Source: JAOXRU01 sp965247735 (GTDB lineage Bacteria > Bacteroidota > Bacteroidia > Flavobacteriales > Flavobacteriaceae). Taken from it: 64,000 nucleotides of DNA. Numbering within the stretch: position 1 is the first letter of the stretch; every line of letters begins with the position of its first letter. Below, piece after piece: positions 38,095 to 46,893 of this stretch. Under the pieces are notes generated by a model. That model was not told where the DNA came from and ran no database searches. It saw only the letters and a program-made list of their open reading frames with translations. The DNA lies in NCBI GenBank assembly GCA_965247735.1, contig CBDFHN010000002.1, positions 1,922,001 to 1,986,000 of the forward strand. The letters are read 5' to 3'. A program made the position numbers and the translations under genes.

Positions 38095-39192
38095 ATGCCT
38101 TTAAAATTGTATTTTAGTACTGCTATGAGTAGTTTTAAAAATACATATTCTTTTTTTAGATTTCCAATATACAAACACCTCCTGTTCTGGATAGGTGTGT
38201 TATCTTATTTTATCATCACTTCAAATATTAGTTTTTACAGTGGTTATATGCAAATAATAGATTTTACTCTCATTTTTGTATTGTGCCAGATTATTACGGC
38301 TTATGTATGCCTAGACTTTTTAATACCTAAGTTTTTGATTCCCAAAAAACACCTTAAGTTTGGACTTGCTTTTCTCTTATTATTAATTGTCGTGTTTTTC
38401 TTGTTTGCTTGTCTTCACGAATATTATTATCATCCAAAATACAATACCTTTTTTAACTCTACCCCAAAGTATTCTAACAATAAAGGGGCTTGGGACACCT
38501 TATTAAATCTTCCTGCTTTTATAAGTAAGACTACTAAGTTTCTAACCCCTACTGCTTTATTAGTAATAGCTCAGTTTTATAAAAACCAACAAGCATACTT
38601 GAAGCTTAGCGAGCAAAAAAAATCTAACGAACTTGCTGTATTAAAACATCAATTAAATCCACATTTTTTATTTAATACGCTTAACAATTTATATGCGTTG
38701 GCAATTAAAAAATCTGATCAAACACCTGATGTAATCGCCAAGCTTTCTGAAATATTAGATTATATGCTTTATGGCTGTAATGATAAATATGTATCAATCC
38801 AAAAAGAGATTGAATTAATAGATAACTATTTAGCCTTGGAAAAAATACGTTATGGTAAGCGTGTAAACATAGAATTTATCAAAAAAATAGATGCTCCAGT
38901 AAATATTGCACCACTAATTCTATTGACGTTTATTGAAAATGCTTTTAAACATGGAGTTTCTCAAGAATTAAAAGAAGCATCTATACAAATAGAAATACTA
39001 TTGGAGCATAATTATATTGATGTAAGAATTAAAAACTCTATTGCTCAGAATAGGGTTGCTTCTAAAAAGCAAAGCATTGGTATCATCAATGTAAAAAAAC
39101 AATTAGCATTGTTATATGAAGATACATATTCCTTAATTATTAAGGAAGAAACACATAACTTTAGCGTACATCTAAAATTGCCTGTAAAATGA
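38095..39192 (+). CDS. LytS-type sensor histidine kinase
   Basis: 365 residues with four membrane helices (about 22-150), then a LytS-type kinase domain: LKHQLNPHFLFNTLNNLYAL holds the likely phospho-acceptor His near residue 190, and LILLTFIENAFKHG is the N-box of the ATPase. There is no periplasmic sensor domain, so the signal is probably sensed in the membrane. Met11 (38125) is another possible start. The stop TGA overlaps the ATG of a five-codon mini-ORF (ATGA, 39189-39192), and the LytR gene begins exactly 90 bases after that ATG. It pairs with LytR and sits divergent to the DUF5916 gene. Confidence 0.88.
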   Translation: MPLKLYFSTAMSSFKNTYSFFRFPIYKHLLFWIGVLSYFIITSNISFYSGYMQIIDFTLIFVLCQIITAYVCLDFLIPKFLIPKKHLKFGLAFLLLLIVVFFLFACLHEYYYHPKYNTFFNSTPKYSNNKGAWDTLLNLPAFISKTTKFLTPTALLVIAQFYKNQQAYLKLSEQKKSNELAVLKHQLNPHFLFNTLNNLYALAIKKSDQTPDVIAKLSEILDYMLYGCNDKYVSIQKEIELIDNYLALEKIRYGKRVNIEFIKKIDAPVNIAPLILLTFIENAFKHGVSQELKEASIQIEILLEHNYIDVRIKNSIAQNRVASKKQSIGIINVKKQLALLYEDTYSLIIKEETHNFSVHLKLPVK

Positions 39193-39278
39193 ATCGAGCA
39201 TATTAAGAAGCTAATCACTCCAAGAGATGCCTAATAGCGAACTGCATGTAACCGCCAAAAAACAATAAAAACAGACAC
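39189..39278 (+). repeat. 90-bp leader repeat with mini-ORF before lytR
   Basis: Starts with ATG AAT CGA GCA TAT TAA (39189-39206, peptide MNRAY), includes CTAATAGCGAACTGCATGTAAC, and ends AACAATAAAAACAGACAC just before the lytR ATG. Same family as 42829-42918 and the tandem copies before lipB. Confidence 0.82.
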
Positions 39279-39980
39279 ATGAAGTACAAATGTCTAATAA
39301 TTGATGATGAAGAGTTGGCAAGAGAATTGCTAGAAACACATCTATCTCAGCTGAACGATTTTGAACTTGTAGGGTCTTGCTCTAGCGCTATAGAAGCTAG
39401 TAGTCTATTGCAGCAGAAAACTGTGGATTTATTATTTTTGGATATTGAAATGCCTGTATTAAAAGGGACCGATTTTTTCAAAAACCTGATGCATAAACCA
39501 ATGGTGATTTTTACAACGGCATATAGAGACTATGCTGTTGAAGGTTTTGAATTGAATGCTGTTGATTATATTTTAAAACCAATTACTTTTCAGCGCTTTT
39601 TTAAAGCTATAGAAAAATTTACATCTCTTCAGAATTCCAATCCTAAGACTGCATTAACAGCTGTGCTAACTTCCAAAGAGGAATATATTTTTATTAGAAC
39701 AGATAGAAAACAACTGAAAGTAACTTTTGATAGTATCTTATATATAGAAAGTCTAAAAGACTATGTCAAAATTCATTTAAAAGATGAAACTCACCTTACT
39801 AAATATCGTATTTCTGCTTTTGAAAAAGAATTAGATCAACGGTTTGTGCGTATACACAGGTCTTATATTGTTAACAGCGATAAGATTACTGCCTATACAA
39901 AAAATGATATTGAAATTGGGAAAGCAGAAATTCCGATTGGAGAAAACTATAAAGAGAATATCTCTGGTTTTCTAAAATAG
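39279..39980 (+). CDS. LytTR-type response regulator
   Basis: 233 residues: receiver domain (1-120) with acidic pair DDEE, phospho-acceptor Asp in LLFLDIEMP near residue 54, and Lys in DYILKPI; then a LytTR DNA-binding domain (about 135-233) with FIRTDRKQ, ILYIESLKDYVKIHL and FVRIHRSYIVN. It is the partner of the kinase upstream. The start ATG is also the last codon of the 90-bp leader repeat, which sits between the two cistrons. Confidence 0.93.
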   Translation: MKYKCLIIDDEELARELLETHLSQLNDFELVGSCSSAIEASSLLQQKTVDLLFLDIEMPVLKGTDFFKNLMHKPMVIFTTAYRDYAVEGFELNAVDYILKPITFQRFFKAIEKFTSLQNSNPKTALTAVLTSKEEYIFIRTDRKQLKVTFDSILYIESLKDYVKIHLKDETHLTKYRISAFEKELDQRFVRIHRSYIVNSDKITAYTKNDIEIGKAEIPIGENYKENISGFLK

Positions 39981-40004
39981 ATATTCTTAACTAAAACTCT
40001 TTTT

Positions 40005-40083
40005 TAGCCCAGATTGATACGGCAGCTTTTGTGAGGAACGAGCAAAACTATAGTGGAAAGCTGGAAATAGCTCCTGAAAAAAA
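40005..40083 (-). repeat. 80-bp dispersed element, copy B
   Basis: Matches 35598-35677 with a handful of differences (for example GTGAGGAACGAGC against GGGAGGTACGAAC). It lies 9 bases past the stop codon of the minus-strand barrel gene at 40093 and in the convergent gap after lytR. Confidence 0.8.
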
Positions 40084-40092
40084 CATTCCTCA

Positions 40093-42057
40093 TTAAGAAA
40101 AGAAGTTCCAAACTAGCCCAAAACGAATTACAAAATCGCGGTATGGATAGTTGGGTGCGCTATAAAAGTTGTTTTCTGAAAATCCTGAATTTAAATGTTC
40201 GGCTTTTAGATATAAACGCATTTGCTGCACTTTTGCATTTATAAAAAAGTCTATCATTGGGAACCCTCCAATTTCTTCTTTTTCTTGGGAATAAAACTCC
40301 CCTAGAACTGGATTGTATGCATTGGCCTTATATTCCGTAAAATACTTAACCGTGGCGCCGACTTGTAAAAACATGGCCTTTTTAAAAACATGGCTAGAAA
40401 ACACTAGGCTATTTCTTGTAACAAACTGTGGCACATTTAACACTTCCTGATCCTGAGTAACTTCCTGATACATTAATGTATTATGCAATGTAAATTTCCC
40501 TAGCGTAATGTCTTTGCTATATTTTAGTTTTAGATAATTAATTGCAAAACTAGCCTGAGTTGGTTTTATAAATGCTGTTTCTATCTCTTCGCCAACCGCA
40601 TTAGTTTTAAAATAAGTGAAGTTGTCTATATTAGTAACGGAACCATCTAGATCACCAAAAAGTTTGGAATTAAACGTAAAATTAAACGTGCTAACATTTT
40701 CTTTTTTGAAATTGGAATCGTTTTGCCAATTGTAATTTTCATACGAACTTTGATACAAAAGGTAATTAAAATTGGGCATTTTGGAACGTATTGCTAATCC
40801 AAATTTTACTTTATTATTAGCATTGAAATTATAAGTAGCAGCACCTTCTAATAAATCTCCTCCAATATCTCCATTTAATGTTTTTACGAAATTACCTGTA
40901 ATACCAAAAGCGCCTATTCTTTTTTTCCAAGTGGCTCCTAGGGCAATTTCAAATCCGTTTAATTGATTACCAATAATACCTGCATCTGTTTTTAGCGTGC
41001 TATCAAAATAATAGTTGTATCTATAAAAATTAGCATAAGGTTTTAGCTCTCCAATAATCTTATTTTGAAGCCTTAAACTTGTCTGATTGAAAAAAGTTTT
41101 AAGGTTAGCATTATCAAATACACTTGCTAAAAATGCATCTCCAAAATTTTCGTTTGCTGTTTTTTGCTCAAATTGATAAAACTTTGTTTCATAATGCAGC
41201 TGGTGTCCCAAAAACAAGGAAGTTCTGTTTAGGGTATCATTAGCTCTTGTAATTTCATATTCCTGCTCTATAAAATACTGTTTCCCTTCTAGGTTGTTAT
41301 TTGCATCTTGATACAAAACATCCATACGAGAACGGTCTTTGAACTCTACATTTTTAGATTCAAACTGGGTTTTATCTGCTATCCCTCCATTTTCTTCATT
41401 GAGCAAATCTTGTCCTAAAAAATGGGCTCTAAATCTGTATTTTTTATTTGCTGTTTCATAATTAGAAGTAAACCTGAAATTTCCGGTACTAGCTTGTATG
41501 TGTTGATATTTCCCTAAAGAACGCATCCCCTTATATGCAATTGAAAAATTGAGCCTTCGGGAGGTGTTAAATGTTAAAAGTGCATCTAATAACTGTCCTT
41601 GCTCAAAAGTAGTTTTAAAAAACATATCTGAAGTTGGTGTAGGCACATTATAATAATTAATATCCTCTTTTTGCATGTAATTAAAATGCTTTGCGGCTGC
41701 TCCTATTCCTGGATATATATTTTTTGTAAACGTTACTCCTAAAGAATTATAGGTTTGTCCTACATTAGAAAATGCAAGCAATTCAAAATTATCTTTTCTA
41801 AGGTAATTGTATTTGTATTCTTTTTTTATACTAAGTGTAGTGTCTAAAAAAGTAGTATCTCTAGCAAAATTGATGATTTTATAATCTACTATGCTTATCT
41901 TTTCTTCTTTAGGCTTGCTTTTTTTATCCTTTTCACCAGGTAGAGGAGGTCTATTTAGTTCTTTTTGATTTTGGCTCTCTTTTTTTAACCTTGCCTTCTC
42001 CTGAGCCATTGTTAATCCACAAAAAAACATTAAAAAAATAACAATACTAGTCCTCAT
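40093..42057 (-). CDS. Putative porin, outer-membrane beta-barrel protein
   Basis: 654 residues with a signal peptide (1-18) followed by a Lys/Glu-rich linker (residues 20-55) and a long series of alternating hydrophobic strands ending in FVIRFGLVWNFFS, where the terminal Phe fits recognition by the barrel-assembly machinery. This fits the putative porin family found beside rnhB in flavobacteria. No substrate is evident. It is divergent from rnhB, with its -7 box at 42075-42082, and is followed by an 80-bp dispersed element. Confidence 0.78.
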   Translation of the reverse strand: MRTSIVIFLMFFCGLTMAQEKARLKKESQNQKELNRPPLPGEKDKKSKPKEEKISIVDYKIINFARDTTFLDTTLSIKKEYKYNYLRKDNFELLAFSNVGQTYNSLGVTFTKNIYPGIGAAAKHFNYMQKEDINYYNVPTPTSDMFFKTTFEQGQLLDALLTFNTSRRLNFSIAYKGMRSLGKYQHIQASTGNFRFTSNYETANKKYRFRAHFLGQDLLNEENGGIADKTQFESKNVEFKDRSRMDVLYQDANNNLEGKQYFIEQEYEITRANDTLNRTSLFLGHQLHYETKFYQFEQKTANENFGDAFLASVFDNANLKTFFNQTSLRLQNKIIGELKPYANFYRYNYYFDSTLKTDAGIIGNQLNGFEIALGATWKKRIGAFGITGNFVKTLNGDIGGDLLEGAATYNFNANNKVKFGLAIRSKMPNFNYLLYQSSYENYNWQNDSNFKKENVSTFNFTFNSKLFGDLDGSVTNIDNFTYFKTNAVGEEIETAFIKPTQASFAINYLKLKYSKDITLGKFTLHNTLMYQEVTQDQEVLNVPQFVTRNSLVFSSHVFKKAMFLQVGATVKYFTEYKANAYNPVLGEFYSQEKEEIGGFPMIDFFINAKVQQMRLYLKAEHLNSGFSENNFYSAPNYPYRDFVIRFGLVWNFFS

Positions 42058-42074
42058 TCTAAAAATTTAAAAAA

Positions 42075-42082
42075 CAAAGGTA
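42075..42082 (-). promoter_or_regulatory. -7 box of the putative porin gene
   Basis: TACCTTTG on the minus strand, 17 bases before the ATG. No -33 TTG is seen. Confidence 0.45.
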
Positions 42083-42130
42083 AATATTATCCTCTCTAAT
42101 TATTATAAAATAAAATTAAAAAAAGCTTTA

Positions 42131-42163
42131 TTGCACTGATTCTTAATTTCTATCTTATTTTTG
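42131..42163 (+). promoter_or_regulatory. Promoter of rnhB
   Basis: TTG (42131-42133), 22-base spacer, TATTTTTG (42156-42163), 17 bases before the ATG. Confidence 0.6.
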
Positions 42164-42180
42164 CTCATATTATAACGACT

Positions 42181-42777
42181 ATGCTTGCTACTTTTTATAA
42201 AACTATAAATGAAGCTGGAACGGACGAAGCCGGAAGAGGCTGTCTTGCTGGACCAGTGACTGCAGCTGCGGTAATACTACCTAAGAAGTTTCGTAATACC
42301 ATGCTAAACGATTCTAAACAGTTATCCGAAAAAAAAAGAGAGTTACTTGCTCCTATCATAGAAGAACAAGCTGTGGCTTTTGGTGTATCTTACATTTATC
42401 CTGATGTTATTGATGAAATCAACATCCTTAACGCTTCCATACTTGGCATGCATAAAGCTATTGATCAGCTTGCTACCATACCAGAATTTATTATTGTAGA
42501 CGGTAACAAGTTTAAACCCTACAACGAGATTGAGCATGAATGCATTATTAAAGGAGATGGTAAATACCTAAGTATTGCTGCTGCTTCTGTATTGGCAAAA
42601 ACTTATAGAGATGCATATATGGAGAAAATTCATGAAGAATTTCCGATGTACAATTGGAAACAAAACAAAGGATATCCGACCAAAGAACATAGAGCTGCTA
42701 TCCTTAAATATGGAAGTACCAAGTACCATAGGAAATCTTTTAAGCTATTGGAAGATCAGTTAAAGCTTGATTTGTGA
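42181..42777 (+). CDS. rnhB: Ribonuclease HII
   Basis: 198-residue cytoplasmic enzyme that cuts RNA in RNA-DNA hybrids, including single ribonucleotides in DNA. The active-site motif GTDEAGRGCLAGPV contains the catalytic Asp15 and Glu16. IIVDGN supplies the third acidic residue, and AAASVLAKTYRD plus NKGYPTKEHRAAI complete the family pattern. The length is standard. The downstream lipoprotein gene follows in the same direction after a leader repeat. Confidence 0.96.
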   Translation: MLATFYKTINEAGTDEAGRGCLAGPVTAAAVILPKKFRNTMLNDSKQLSEKKRELLAPIIEEQAVAFGVSYIYPDVIDEINILNASILGMHKAIDQLATIPEFIIVDGNKFKPYNEIEHECIIKGDGKYLSIAAASVLAKTYRDAYMEKIHEEFPMYNWKQNKGYPTKEHRAAILKYGSTKYHRKSFKLLEDQLKLDL

Positions 42778-42828
42778 AATTGAACTTAAAACTAATATTC
42801 CTCTAGAAAAAACAATAAATACGAACAC

Positions 42829-42918
42829 ATGAAACGAGCATGCTAAAATCTTTATCGCCCAAGGGAATGATTAATAGCGAACAGCATGTGACCTTTAAAA
42901 AACAATAAATACGAACAG
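42829..42918 (+). repeat. 90-bp leader repeat with mini-ORF before the 42.9-kb lipoprotein gene
   Basis: Begins ATG AAA CGA GCA TGC TAA (42829-42846, peptide MKRAC), continues through ATTAATAGCGAACAGCATGT and ends just before the gene's ATG with AACAATAAATACGAACAG. The bases just before 42829 (AAAAAACAATAAATACGAACAC) repeat the end of the unit, so a partial second copy is present. Confidence 0.85.
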
Positions 42919-45381
42919 ATGAAAAAGATATTTTACCTTTTACTAACAATTGCTTGTCTTTATAGCTGTACTAAAAAAAAGGCTAACAGTGATGGACTAT
43001 TACATTATATTCCAAATAAGGCTAGCGTAATTATAAAGGTTAATAATTACCAATCTTTTAAAAGTGGTTTAAAAAACAATGATTTTTTGAAGTCGTTACA
43101 CAAAACCACTATTTATAAAGACATCAATTCCAAAATAGGAGCGCTTGAAAATCTAAATCCAACTTCGGAACTATTAGTCTCTTTTTCTGAATTGGGTAAA
43201 GATTTTTTTGAGCTCACGGTTGTCACCAAAAAACACAGCGATCTATTTATTAATGATAGCATTTCTCAACAACCAACCAATAGTATCAATTACCAAGGTA
43301 AAAAAATACATAATTATAAGCTTAATAGTCATGAGTTTTACGCCACCACTTATGATAGTGTTTTAGTAGCTTCTTCTTCTAAACTAATTATAGAAAATCT
43401 TATTAGAGCTAAAGGCGTTATTTCACAAGACGCTAAACTCTCTCTATTATACAAAGCATCTAACAATAGTAAACCTGCTACACTGTTTATCAATAACAAA
43501 AATGCAGCTAGTTTGGTAAATAGTATCATGACGCATAAAACTCCTGTGGAGATTGATAAACTTACCGAATGGATGTCTTTAGATGCCACTATCCAGCAAG
43601 ATATGATTCAACTTTATGGTATTGCAACGGCTAATGACTCTATACCACATTTTGTAGATATCTTTAAAAAAACCAAACCTTACGAGAATAAACTTCAGCA
43701 TATAGCACCACTAAATGCAACATCGCTGATCTCTTTTTCTTTTGATGATTATAAAACCATTAAAAAATCTAAAGAACAGTATCTCGATAAAACCCAAAGT
43801 AAAGACACCCTATTTAATACTGTAGAAGAAATTGGCTCTTTTTATATCAATAGTAGCAAGGCTGCTGCCCTATTCTCTTACAATTCTAGTCAAATAAACG
43901 AATACTTGCTTTCTAAAGAAAAAAGTAGCGCCATCTACCAAGAACAAAATATTATAGCCTTACAAAACCCTAGTTTTATTAGCGATAATTTTTCTCCCAT
44001 ACTATCAAATTTCAAGGCCAATTTTTATACTTTAATTGAAGACTCCTTTATCTTTTCTGAAGAAGAAAACACCTTACAGACTATTATTAGCAACTATCAA
44101 AACAGCGCTACATTTGCAAAAAACAGTAGTTATAATACCATAAAAGAAGAACTTGCCAACGAATCTACAATTCTTGCAATGGCTTCTGGAAGTGGCATCA
44201 AAAAAAGGGCAGCTACATATCTAACTCCTAAAAATGCCAAAGAACTAGAAAAAGCTGCCTTCGATGATTATGCTTTTGCATCACAAGTTATTGTTGATCA
44301 TAATTTTTATCATCTTAATATTATCATTAAGAAAAAAACCAAACGCGAAATTAGTAATGCTATTTCACAACTATTTACCGTACAATTAGATGCCGATCTT
44401 GCAACAACTCCGCAATTTGTGACCAACCATATTACCAAGAAAAAAGAAATTGTAGTACAAGACAATGATAACAACCTCTATTTAATTGCTACAGATGGAA
44501 AATTACTTTGGAAAAAACAGTTGCAAGGGAAAATACAAGGAAAAATTGCGCAAGTAGATTTATATAAAAACGGAAAGCTTCAATTGGCCTTTACCACCAA
44601 TAATCAATTTATAGTTTTGGACAGAAACGGAAAGGAAGTTGCGCCATTTACACTAACATTTGATGGCGGCAACCTAAATCCTCTTGCTGTTTTTGATTAT
44701 GAATCTAGTAGAAACTACCGATTTGTAATTACCCAAGGTACAAAAGTCTTTATGTACAATAATCAAGGGAAGATTGTAACTGGTTTTACTTTTAAAAGTA
44801 CTGAAAGCGCAATACTAAGAGCTCCTAAACATTTTAGAATTAACACTAAAGACTACCTAGTTTTTATGGAAACTAATGGAAAACTGCATATTCTGGACCG
44901 AAGAGGTGCTTCCAAATTAGATATTAAAGAGCAAATTGCTTTTTCTGATAATGATATTTATTTTTACAACAATAAATTCTCCCTAACCAATACCAAAGGT
45001 GAGTTGATTCAAATAAACACCAAAGGTGGAATTGCAAAAAAAGCACTAAATCTTAACAAAGATCACTATTTTGATGCTTCTAGTAAAAGCCTGGCTACCA
45101 TAAACGATAATCAATTTAATATTAAAGGCAATAGCAATACCTTAGACATTGGCGTGTATACTGCTCCTAAGATTTTCTATCTGTACGATAAGATATATGT
45201 GACCACAACCGATATTGAAAACAATAGCGTATACCTGTTTAATAGTGATGCTACACTTATAAAAAACTTCCCTATCTACGGAAATTCAGAAATAGACATG
45301 GCGGATATTGATAATGACAAAAGGCTAGAACTGGTTGTAAAAAACGAGAGTAATTCTTTTGTGGTGTATAAATTGAATTGA
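42919..45381 (+). CDS. Large lipoprotein, unknown function
   Basis: 820 residues with lipobox Cys17 (CLYSC), so it is lipid-anchored in the envelope. The N-terminal half (about 25-480) is mixed alpha/beta with no family I recognise. The C-terminal part (about 490-820) has repeated blade-like segments (LYLIATDGKLLWKKQLQGKI, FIVLDRNGKEV, LHILDRRGASKLDI, VYLFNSDATLIKNFPIYG) of the PQQ/WD-type beta-propeller kind, ending in an EF-hand-like DIDNDKRLEL. It commonly lies beside rnhB in flavobacteria. Its leader is a 90-bp repeat with a mini-ORF. Confidence 0.7.
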   Translation: MKKIFYLLLTIACLYSCTKKKANSDGLLHYIPNKASVIIKVNNYQSFKSGLKNNDFLKSLHKTTIYKDINSKIGALENLNPTSELLVSFSELGKDFFELTVVTKKHSDLFINDSISQQPTNSINYQGKKIHNYKLNSHEFYATTYDSVLVASSSKLIIENLIRAKGVISQDAKLSLLYKASNNSKPATLFINNKNAASLVNSIMTHKTPVEIDKLTEWMSLDATIQQDMIQLYGIATANDSIPHFVDIFKKTKPYENKLQHIAPLNATSLISFSFDDYKTIKKSKEQYLDKTQSKDTLFNTVEEIGSFYINSSKAAALFSYNSSQINEYLLSKEKSSAIYQEQNIIALQNPSFISDNFSPILSNFKANFYTLIEDSFIFSEEENTLQTIISNYQNSATFAKNSSYNTIKEELANESTILAMASGSGIKKRAATYLTPKNAKELEKAAFDDYAFASQVIVDHNFYHLNIIIKKKTKREISNAISQLFTVQLDADLATTPQFVTNHITKKKEIVVQDNDNNLYLIATDGKLLWKKQLQGKIQGKIAQVDLYKNGKLQLAFTTNNQFIVLDRNGKEVAPFTLTFDGGNLNPLAVFDYESSRNYRFVITQGTKVFMYNNQGKIVTGFTFKSTESAILRAPKHFRINTKDYLVFMETNGKLHILDRRGASKLDIKEQIAFSDNDIYFYNNKFSLTNTKGELIQINTKGGIAKKALNLNKDHYFDASSKSLATINDNQFNIKGNSNTLDIGVYTAPKIFYLYDKIYVTTTDIENNSVYLFNSDATLIKNFPIYGNSEIDMADIDNDKRLELVVKNESNSFVVYKLN

Positions 45382-45417
45382 TTGTTTTTGGGTGTTAGCA
45401 AACATTAAGAAATCTAT

Positions 45418-45984
45418 ATGGGATTTGGATTTAACTTATTCTTCATTTTATTTATAGCACCACTAACTGGAGCATTGTTGATTGCTTGGGGCTTAACTAG
45501 AAAAATATTTTTTGGGAAAATGCTTGGAGTTATTTGGTTCGGATTTTTTGGGCTCGTATTATTATCAGAAATTTCTCAATGGTTGAACGCTAAAACCGAG
45601 TTGAAAAAAGATGACTATTATGGAGAATATGTAATTAATAGATCCTATTTTAAAGGCAAACAAACTGATTGGCAATATAATCACTTTCGGTTTGAAATAA
45701 TGGAAAATGACTCAATCTATTTTTATCAAACAGAAAAGGAAACGATATTAAAAATTTTTAAAGGAAAAATAAGCACAATAGAACCTTATAATTCTTCAAG
45801 ACTAATTATTAATATGGGACAGCCAACACATCATATTTTGACAAGTAACCCAACAACTTATAGAAGTGCTTGGAGTTTTTATTTAGTATTTAAATCTCCA
45901 AAATTTCATAATATGTTTTTTAAGAAAGAAGAATGGAAATCTATAGAAAAAACAGGCTTATATAAATACAATAGTGAAAAATAA
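45418..45984 (+). CDS. Small membrane protein, unknown function
   Basis: 188 residues with two hydrophobic segments at the N-terminus (about 5-25 and 35-52), then a soluble mixed alpha/beta domain. I recognise no motif. It lies in the same direction as the lipoprotein gene (36-base gap) and may be cotranscribed with it. Confidence 0.65.
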   Translation: MGFGFNLFFILFIAPLTGALLIAWGLTRKIFFGKMLGVIWFGFFGLVLLSEISQWLNAKTELKKDDYYGEYVINRSYFKGKQTDWQYNHFRFEIMENDSIYFYQTEKETILKIFKGKISTIEPYNSSRLIINMGQPTHHILTSNPTTYRSAWSFYLVFKSPKFHNMFFKKEEWKSIEKTGLYKYNSEK

Positions 45985-46062
45985 AACCATTAAACACTAA
46001 GTTATGAAAGCATGTTTACTCTTTTTACAGAGCGTTAAAACACCTACCATCAAAACAAAATC

Positions 46063-46800
46063 ATGAAACAAAACAAAATATACTTTGGAAATAATTGGGG
46101 TTTTTCCATTGGACAATTTGAAGACAACTTACCACATAAACATTATGCTGTTCAAATAAATATTTCGCTGAACACTGAAATAATTCTAACAAAAAAGAAT
46201 GATGAAATATCTGAATTAAAAAACTTCTTAATAAAGAGCAATGTCCCCCACCAACTATCGTGTAAAACAGAACACCTTCTACTTTTATTCTACCCAACTT
46301 CTTCTATTGGACATTATTTGAATCAATTATCTGATCATGATATTTCAGAATTTAAACATCCAATTCTGAAACAGTTAAAAAAATGCAGTATAGATTTCCT
46401 AAAAGGAAAAATAGATTTTAAAAATGTAGTTTCAGAAATTAGTAATTTATTAGAAACATTTATTCGTCAATACGGTACAGAAAACCATTATAAAGATAAA
46501 AGAATTGAAGATGCAATTAAATACTTAGAAGCTAACTTTGATCGAGTAATTCCATTAAAAGAAATAGCCGAAATTTGCTTGCTATCCGAAAGTCGATTTT
46601 TACATCTTTTCAAAGAAAATACAGGAATCACTTTTCGAAAAATTCAACAATGGAATAAAGTCAGCAAATCTTTTAGTATGCTGAGAAAACAAAACCTAAC
46701 CGAAACAGCACATCAATTTGGCTTTACCGATAGCTCTCATTTTTCAAAGGTATTTAAGGAAACATTTGGATTCAACCCTAAATATATTCAGAAAAGTTAG
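46063..46800 (+). CDS. AraC-family transcriptional regulator
   Basis: 245 residues: an N-terminal ligand/oligomer domain (1-140) with a short cupin-like start, and a C-terminal pair of helix-turn-helices (about 150-245) with LKEIAEICLLSESRFLHLFKE and TETAHQFGFTDSSHFSKVFKETFGFNPKYI. It is followed after 93 bases by an oxidoreductase gene that it may control. A 20-codon ORF at 46004-46066 overlaps its ATG (TCATGA) and could couple translation. Confidence 0.88.
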   Translation: MKQNKIYFGNNWGFSIGQFEDNLPHKHYAVQINISLNTEIILTKKNDEISELKNFLIKSNVPHQLSCKTEHLLLLFYPTSSIGHYLNQLSDHDISEFKHPILKQLKKCSIDFLKGKIDFKNVVSEISNLLETFIRQYGTENHYKDKRIEDAIKYLEANFDRVIPLKEIAEICLLSESRFLHLFKENTGITFRKIQQWNKVSKSFSMLRKQNLTETAHQFGFTDSSHFSKVFKETFGFNPKYIQKS

Positions 46801-46815
46801 CCAGTTTATACAATT

Positions 46816-46842
46816 TTGTTGATAAAGCAGCATATACCTTTG
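46816..46842 (+). promoter_or_regulatory. Candidate promoter of the oxidoreductase gene
   Basis: TTG (46816-46818), 16-base spacer, TACCTTTG (46835-46842). The spacer is shorter than usual; the -7 box is exact. Confidence 0.45.
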
Positions 46843-46893
46843 TATTCTATCTAAAAACAGATAAAGCGAATACTTACTGTAAACCATCAACTT

